In this document: positions 7,407 through 11,265 of the stretch, piece after piece
Position numbering within the stretch: position 1 is the first letter of the stretch
Layout: each line of letters opens with the position of its first letter
NCBI GenBank assembly: GCA_964015995.1
Contig: CAXHFH010000080.1
Coordinates: 1 to 11,265 of the forward strand
Direction: 5' to 3'
DNA length: 11,265 nt
Source of the DNA: UBA1672 sp964015995
GTDB taxonomy: Bacteria; Pseudomonadota; Alphaproteobacteria; Micavibrionales; Micavibrionaceae
Position numbers and translations under genes: made by a program
Notes under the pieces: model-generated
Database searches by the model: none
What the model was told of the DNA's origin: nothing
Seen by the model: the letters and a program-made list of their open reading frames with translations, nothing else

Positions 7407-7663
7407 AAAATTGGGATATAATGGAAATACTATTCATGCTTGGAACATTCTATTGCGTATTTGGTAATATAACAGCCTACTTATTAGCATTAAGAAAAGG
7501 CCTATCTCCATCATTTCTTTTTTCGGCTTATCCTTTTCATGTGTATCGTATATGCAAGAAATCACCTGAAAAGGCTGGAAAATTAGCTACATATTTAGCT
7601 TTAAGTAGCAGCATAAGTATTTTTATAGTCGTACCCATGGCAATATTCTATTTTAGTTCCTGA
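7403..7663 (+). CDS. Small two-helix membrane protein coupled to the EamA transporter gene
   Basis: The protein has 86 residues from ATG 7403, which overlaps the EamA stop by 4 bp (ATGA). AAAGGA sits seven bases upstream, inside the transporter gene. Two hydrophobic segments (about 9-30 and 62-83) flank a basic loop (HVYRICKKSPEKAGK, about 46-60), so by the positive-inside rule the loop should face the cytoplasm. The DNA is AT-rich (about 32% G+C counted in 7441-7500), unlike the transporter. I recognise no family. It could be an accessory subunit of the transporter or an unrelated acquired gene. A longer form from ATG 7367 is possible in frame but overlaps the transporter more and lacks as good a ribosome-binding site. 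Confidence 0.72.
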   Translation: MKNWDIMEILFMLGTFYCVFGNITAYLLALRKGLSPSFLFSAYPFHVYRICKKSPEKAGKLATYLALSSSISIFIVVPMAIFYFSS

Positions 7664-7723
7664 GGACACAAATTAAGTTTTCTTACAACTTCGTGCATCA
7701 CCCTTTACTTCAAACGCAAATTG

Positions 7724-7729
7724 TATAAT
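7724..7729 (+). promoter_or_regulatory. Probable -10 box (TATAAT) for the lipoprotein/His-Cys-rich unit
   Basis: A perfect TATAAT lies 40 bp upstream of the lipoprotein start in a 106 bp gene-free spacer. No good -35 hexamer is seen at 16-18 bp; TTTACT at 7704-7709 gives only a 14 bp spacer. The box may therefore depend on an activator or on the upstream TTG context. It would place the transcription start near 7736. Confidence 0.5.
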
Positions 7730-7769
7730 CTTAAAATCCATATCCGTGCAAAAAATGAGAGAAAAGCCC

Positions 7770-8183
7770 ATGAGAAAATTCCTTGCCCTTTCCATATCCT
7801 GTATGGCGCTCGGCGCCTGCGTGACAAGCGCATCACCCGAAGCAAACCAATCCGCCATTACCAATGCCGCCATGATGTCAGACGGTGCATCGTGCCAACA
7901 AATCGCCCAAAATATCGAAACAATGGATCAAATTATTGTTGATACGGGTATGCAAAATTCGAGCGCGAATAACTACGCCACGCAAAACGCAATTAATTCA
8001 GGTCTTTATCAGTCAGGCCTATACCAAAAAGCACCATACCTTAGCTCTATCCCTGGCCTTGCCAATTCATTTGGAAGTTCACAGCAAACTCAACTGGAGC
8101 GTCAACAGGGTAGCCAAGCTGTTCAAGAAAAAAACCGTCTGATTTCTTTGTTCAAACAAAAAAAATGCGTGCGTACCAATTAA
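7770..8183 (+). CDS. Small Gln/Asn/Ser-rich lipoprotein, unknown function
   Basis: The 137-residue protein begins with a lipoprotein signal peptide: MRK, a hydrophobic core, then the lipobox LGAC with the lipidated Cys at 17. The mature part (about 121 residues) should be anchored in the inner or outer membrane, facing the periplasm; the +2 residue is Val, not Asp, which favours export to the outer membrane by the rule known from enterobacteria. Two further cysteines (C42 near the start and C133 near the end) could form a disulfide. A tandem SGLYQ-SGLYQ lies at 77-86. Charged helices (about 105-133) close the protein. ATG 7770 is chosen over ATG 7755 and GTG 7746 because it gives a compact signal peptide; GAGAGAAAAG precedes it. 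The gap to the His/Cys-rich gene is 21 bp, so both are likely on one transcript. No family recognised. Confidence 0.82.
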   Translation: MRKFLALSISCMALGACVTSASPEANQSAITNAAMMSDGASCQQIAQNIETMDQIIVDTGMQNSSANNYATQNAINSGLYQSGLYQKAPYLSSIPGLANSFGSSQQTQLERQQGSQAVQEKNRLISLFKQKKCVRTN

Positions 8184-8204
8184 AAACCATGTAGGAATGC
8201 CGTT

Positions 8205-8450
8205 ATGAGCAATATGAGCGATATCAAAAAACGACTTTCTATGTCCACCACCATGCCTGCGGGCACAGGTGGCGGTGCACCGCAATGGATGATGGGCAGC
8301 ACAGCACACAACCATCATGAACACAGTGCGGATGGCTCTTGCTGTGGCCACGATCACAGCCATGACCATGACCACGCGCACGAGGTTGCCGAAGAAGAGG
8401 AGTGTGACGAAGATCACACCAATCCGTCTGGTGGCTGCGGCTGTTGCTAG
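8205..8450 (+). CDS. His/Cys-rich small protein, probable nickel/zinc/copper binding or storage
   Basis: This 81-residue protein contains 11 His and 6 Cys. The core SCCGHDHSHDHDHAHE (45-60) alternates His with Asp/Ser/Ala, an acidic run EEEECDED follows (64-70), and the protein ends in GGCGCC. The N-terminal third is Met- and Gly-rich (MSNMSDIKKR, MPAGTGGG, QWMM). The arrangement of CC-G-H-x-H repeats followed by a GGCGC end closely resembles the metal-binding tail of E. coli SlyD, but no FKBP domain is present. Metal binding is strongly suggested by composition; the metal and the role (buffer, chaperone, detoxification) are inferred. No signal peptide is seen, so it should be cytoplasmic. 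AGGA eight bases before ATG 8205 is a good ribosome-binding site. It is the second gene after the lipoprotein and is followed by an intrinsic terminator. Confidence 0.85.
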   Translation: MSNMSDIKKRLSMSTTMPAGTGGGAPQWMMGSTAHNHHEHSADGSCCGHDHSHDHDHAHEVAEEEECDEDHTNPSGGCGCC

Positions 8451-8467
8451 CGCGCCTTATAATCAGA

Positions 8468-8483
8468 GCTTGAATTATCAAGC
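8468..8483 (+). repeat. Short perfect hairpin between the His/Cys-rich gene and the terminator
   Basis: GCTTGA (8468-8473) and TCAAGC (8478-8483) are perfect inverted arms around ATTA. With no U-run behind it, it is not a terminator by itself. It may protect the 3' end of the transcript or be an operator for the SulP gene. Confidence 0.4.
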
Positions 8484-8502
8484 ATACCTCCGTATAAGAA
8501 AC

Positions 8503-8532
8503 CGTCCCTTTTTTAAGGGGCGTTTTTATTTT
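8503..8532 (+). terminator. Intrinsic terminator after the His/Cys-rich gene
   Basis: CGTCCCTT (8503-8510) pairs with AAGGGGCG (8515-8522) to give an 8 bp stem with one G-U pair and a TTTT loop. It is followed at once by TTTTTATTTT. It ends the lipoprotein/His-Cys-rich transcript and separates it from the SulP gene. Confidence 0.85.
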
Positions 8533-8586
8533 AAGTATCCGGATCATAGCACCACAACCAAATTGACCCAAAAGAAAGACCAAGCA

Positions 8587-10221
8587 ATGCTTCGCCTTGT
8601 AAAACGATTTCGTCTAACGCAAAATCCGAAGACTGATATTCTATCAGGCTTTACGGTTGCGCTCGCACTCGTCCCCGAAGCCATCGCCTTTGCGTTTGTC
8701 GCAGGCGTTGATCCATTGGTTGGGCTGTATGCCGCGTTCTTCGTCGGTTTAATCACATCTGTTTTTGGTGGTCGTAGCGGTATGATTTCCGGCGCGACCG
8801 GCGCAATGGCGGTTGCCATGGTTGGTTTGGTTGCCATTTACGGCGTGGAATACCTATTCGCAACGATTGTTGTTACAGGCATTATCCAAATTCTGGCAGG
8901 TATATTCCGGCTTGGTAAATTTATTCGTCTCGTCCCGCATCCCGTGATGCTGGGCTTTGTGAACGGTTTGGCGATCGTGATTTTTCTCGCGCAGCTTGGG
9001 CAATTCAAGGCGCAACAAGTCGCAGCAGAAGTCACTGAGCACATCAGTGATCATGGCGCAGAAGGATCGCACAGCGCCATCAATGTCCTGTTCAATGGCA
9101 ACTGGATGCAAGGCGCCGAAATGCATTTGATGATTGGGCTGACATTGCTGACCATGGTGATTATGTGGCTCTTGCCTAAAATTCCGAAAATAGGGAACCT
9201 CGTCCCCGCGCCGTTGGCATCCATCATTATTGTCTCCGCACTCGTGATTGGATTTGATTTAGACACACGCACCGTTGGTGATCTCGCGAGCGTTGCGGGC
9301 GGTCTGCCGACATTCCATATTCCTATGGTTCCGCTCACATGGGAAACACTCTTTATTGTCTTGCCTGTTGCCTTCACATTGGCCGCGATTGGCCTGATAG
9401 AAAGTCTTCTAACACTAACCCTCATTGACGAAATGACCGAAACACGCGGACGCACATCACAAGAATGTGTCGGGCAAGGTATGGCCAACTTAACGTGCGG
9501 ATTTTTCGGCGCTATGGGTGGTTGCGCGATGATCGGGCAATCGATGATTAACATTAAATCCGGTGGTCGCGGCAGACTATCTGGCATTACGGCAGCACTT
9601 GCCTTGCTTGGATTTATATTATTCGCCTCAACTTGGATTGAAATGATCCCGCTTGCCGCGCTTACAGGCCTCATGATGATGGTCGTGATTGCAACCTTTG
9701 CATGGGCATCCATGCGCATCATGAATAAAATCCCAAAGGAAGATGCCTTTGTTATTTTACTCGTCACAGGCATAACAGTCGCCCATGATTTGGCCTTTGC
9801 CGTGATCGTCGGTGTGATTGTCTCCGCTTTGGTCTATGCATGGAAATCCGCGCACCATATCTGGGTTGCCGAAGGACGTTCAGATAAAGGAAATAAGGTT
9901 TACATGCTCTACGGCCCGCTATTTTTCGGTTCTATCGCCGCATTTAGAGATTTGTTTAATCCGAAAAATGATGAAAATGAAACTGACATCGTTATTGATT
10001 TCAGAAATGCGCGCGTATGGGACCACTCTGCCCTCGATGCGATTGACGCACTCGCCACAAAATATGAAGAGGCGGGAAAACGTTTACATTTGGTACACTT
10101 AAGTCAAGATTGTCAGCTCTTGCTCAAAAAAGCCAAAGATCTGGTAGAAGTCAACACCATCGAAGACCCGCATTACGGTGTTATTATGGATTATGCGGAT
10201 GCAGTAGAAGAAGGGCGCTAA
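8587..10221 (+). CDS. SulP-family inorganic anion transporter with STAS domain
   Basis: The 544-residue protein combines a multi-helix SulP membrane domain (about 16-420) with a C-terminal cytoplasmic STAS domain (about 438-535). The start of the membrane domain shows the family hallmark: VALALVPEAIAFAFVAG (24-40), DPLVGLYAAF, then GGRSGMISGATGA (61-73). In the STAS part, DFRNARVWDHSALDAID contains the D-x-S position (D479, S481) that is a phosphorylation site in SpoIIAA-type proteins. Known members carry sulfate, bicarbonate or dicarboxylates; the substrate is not clear here. ATG 8587 begins just before homology; the frame is open to 8317 but that part overlaps the His/Cys-rich gene in another frame and is non-coding. 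The ribosome-binding site is weak (AAGAAAG). Its stop overlaps that of the convergent flavoprotein gene by 4 bp (CTAA, 10218-10221). No sulfate-assimilation or carbonic anhydrase gene is adjacent. Confidence 0.93.
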   Translation: MLRLVKRFRLTQNPKTDILSGFTVALALVPEAIAFAFVAGVDPLVGLYAAFFVGLITSVFGGRSGMISGATGAMAVAMVGLVAIYGVEYLFATIVVTGIIQILAGIFRLGKFIRLVPHPVMLGFVNGLAIVIFLAQLGQFKAQQVAAEVTEHISDHGAEGSHSAINVLFNGNWMQGAEMHLMIGLTLLTMVIMWLLPKIPKIGNLVPAPLASIIIVSALVIGFDLDTRTVGDLASVAGGLPTFHIPMVPLTWETLFIVLPVAFTLAAIGLIESLLTLTLIDEMTETRGRTSQECVGQGMANLTCGFFGAMGGCAMIGQSMINIKSGGRGRLSGITAALALLGFILFASTWIEMIPLAALTGLMMMVVIATFAWASMRIMNKIPKEDAFVILLVTGITVAHDLAFAVIVGVIVSALVYAWKSAHHIWVAEGRSDKGNKVYMLYGPLFFGSIAAFRDLFNPKNDENETDIVIDFRNARVWDHSALDAIDALATKYEEAGKRLHLVHLSQDCQLLLKKAKDLVEVNTIEDPHYGVIMDYADAVEEGR

Positions 10222-11265
10222 ACCACCTGCCCCGCGCACCATCCCGATGACCATGCCCATTGGAAATTATGCCCGCCTAAATGACCGGTGACGTCTAAAA
10301 CCTCACCGATAAAATAAAGCCCGTCAGCCTTTTTAGCCTCAAAGGTTTTGGATGAAATATCATCCGTATCCACACCGCCCAGCGTAACCTCTGCCGTACG
10401 ATACCCTTCGCTGCCCTTTGGTTTAATCACCCATGCTGCAATCATATCCGTAACGGCTTTTAGTTTGTCATCAGACAAATCTGCCATGCGTGTATCATAA
10501 GTGCTCATCTCTGCAATCAATGCGGCGATACGGCTCGGCAGGAAATCAGAAAGCACGTTATGGAGCATCTTCTTCGACTGTTCTTGTCGTGCTTGTTTAA
10601 GCGTCTCCAACACATCCGCATCAGGTGATAAATTAACACGGATCTCCTCCCCTTCATGCCAGTAGGATGATATCTGCAAAATAGACGGGCCAGACAGGCC
10701 GCGATGGGTGAATAACAAACCTTCACGAAACGCCATCCCCCCACAAGATACATTTGCATCGACAGACACGCCCGACAAAGGCTTAGTCTTACGTAGCAAA
10801 TCATCATCAAAGGTCAGCGGCACAAGCCCTGCACGCGGCGGTATAATGTTCAGGCCGAATTTTTTCGCCAGCTCATAACCGAAATTGCTCGCCCCGATTT
10901 TTGGAATAGACAAACCGCCACTGGCAATCACAAGGTTTTCGCACGAATAATCACCCTTATCAGTTTTGATCAAATATCCGGTTTCATTTTTCTGAACATC
11001 CAGAACTTTCGTTCCCAATTGAAACGTCCCACCTGCTTTTTCAATCCCTGAGCGCAACATATCAATAATATCGGTTGCCGAATGATCGCAGAATAACTGC
11101 CCGCGGGCATTTTCATTGCCTGTTTTCTCATCATATTTCTTTTCGTGATAGGAAATGCCGTGATCCTCAACCAATGCAATAAAATCATGTTGGTCATACC
11201 GACTAAGCGCTGATTTACAAAAATGTGGGTTTTGGGAAAGGAAATTATCCGGTGAGCAATAAAGA
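10218..11265 (-). CDS. HI0933/YhiN-family FAD-dependent oxidoreductase (N-terminus cut by window edge)
   Basis: The frame is open from the right edge to the TAG at 10218-10220, giving about 348 residues. The N-terminal dinucleotide-binding Gly-rich motif and some 40-60 residues must lie beyond the window, since the family is usually about 390-410 long. Recognisable parts in order: GQLFCDHSATDIIDML; LVIASGGLSIPKIGAS (FAD-proximal strand); a middle domain with PRAGLVPLTF and FTHRGLSGPSILQ; and the C-terminal flavin-binding end with TLGGVDTDDIS, GLYFIGEVLDVTGHLGG and NFQWAWSSGWCAG. Relatives include E. coli YhiN and clostridial BaiN; the physiological substrate is generally unknown. The TTG at 11172-11174 is an internal codon, not the start. 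It converges on the SulP gene with a shared CTAA. Confidence 0.9.
   Translation of the reverse strand, partial: LYCSPDNFLSQNPHFCKSALSRYDQHDFIALVEDHGISYHEKKYDEKTGNENARGQLFCDHSATDIIDMLRSGIEKAGGTFQLGTKVLDVQKNETGYLIKTDKGDYSCENLVIASGGLSIPKIGASNFGYELAKKFGLNIIPPRAGLVPLTFDDDLLRKTKPLSGVSVDANVSCGGMAFREGLLFTHRGLSGPSILQISSYWHEGEEIRVNLSPDADVLETLKQARQEQSKKMLHNVLSDFLPSRIAALIAEMSTYDTRMADLSDDKLKAVTDMIAAWVIKPKGSEGYRTAEVTLGGVDTDDISSKTFEAKKADGLYFIGEVLDVTGHLGGHNFQWAWSSGWCAGQVV

Noticed and set aside
7675..7691. AAGTT/AACTT inverted repeat after the 86-residue protein gene
   Set aside because: The stem is 5 bp, AT-rich and lacks a following T-run, too weak to call a terminator.
8349..8384. CAY-GAY hexamer run as a tandem DNA repeat or CRISPR-like element
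   Set aside because: It is simply the codons of the His-Asp repeat in the metal-binding protein; there are no spacers or longer repeat units.
8317..8586. Upstream in-frame extension of the SulP gene
   Set aside because: It overlaps the His/Cys-rich gene in another frame and crosses the intrinsic terminator; SulP homology begins only after 8587.
9051..9773. 240-codon open frame on the minus strand
   Set aside because: It is wholly antisense to the SulP gene, with composition expected of a reverse reading of membrane-protein codons and no recognisable domain.

Overview
The window looks like ordinary chromosomal DNA of a mid-GC Alphaproteobacterium. This is an inference from gene content (class III sirtuin, YaaA, HI0933-type flavoprotein, SulP carrier), tight packing and codon use. 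A predatory or host-associated lineage such as Micavibrio-like bacteria is possible, but the sequence does not settle it. I see no rRNA, tRNA, CRISPR array, insertion sequence or phage gene.

Layout from left to right. Positions 1-1779 (minus strand) hold a two-gene unit: an isochorismatase-fold cysteine hydrolase, followed 6 bp later by a protein with an HExxH zinc-protease signature whose 3' end runs off the window. A 160 bp divergent spacer leads to guaA (GMP synthase, plus strand). Four bases after guaA comes an AT-rich gene for a two-helix membrane protein. It converges, with a 4 bp overlap, on an unrecognised 181-residue soluble protein (minus). The next divergent spacer (4493-4668) carries a small inverted repeat and leads to yaaA (plus). 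yaaA abuts, stop codon to stop codon, a minus-strand pair made of a class III sirtuin and a coupled 72-residue protein. A 16 bp palindrome lies between the sirtuin and a divergent EamA-family transporter. The transporter is coupled by an ATGA overlap to a second AT-rich two-helix membrane protein.

Positions 7724-8532 form a self-contained unit: a perfect TATAAT box, a small lipoprotein, a very His/Cys-rich 81-residue protein, and a strong intrinsic terminator. A SulP anion transporter with a STAS domain follows. It converges, again with a 4 bp overlap, on an HI0933/YhiN-family flavoprotein cut by the right edge.

How the genes fit together: most are housekeeping or accessory genes with separate jobs (purine synthesis, peroxide/iron stress, protein deacylation, anion and metabolite transport). 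The less described parts are the stand-alone His/Cys-rich metal-binding protein with its lipoprotein partner, the HExxH protein coupled to a cysteine hydrolase, and the two AT-rich membrane-protein genes attached to the ends of higher-GC genes. I did not find a convincing large novel system such as a defence island or biosynthetic cluster.
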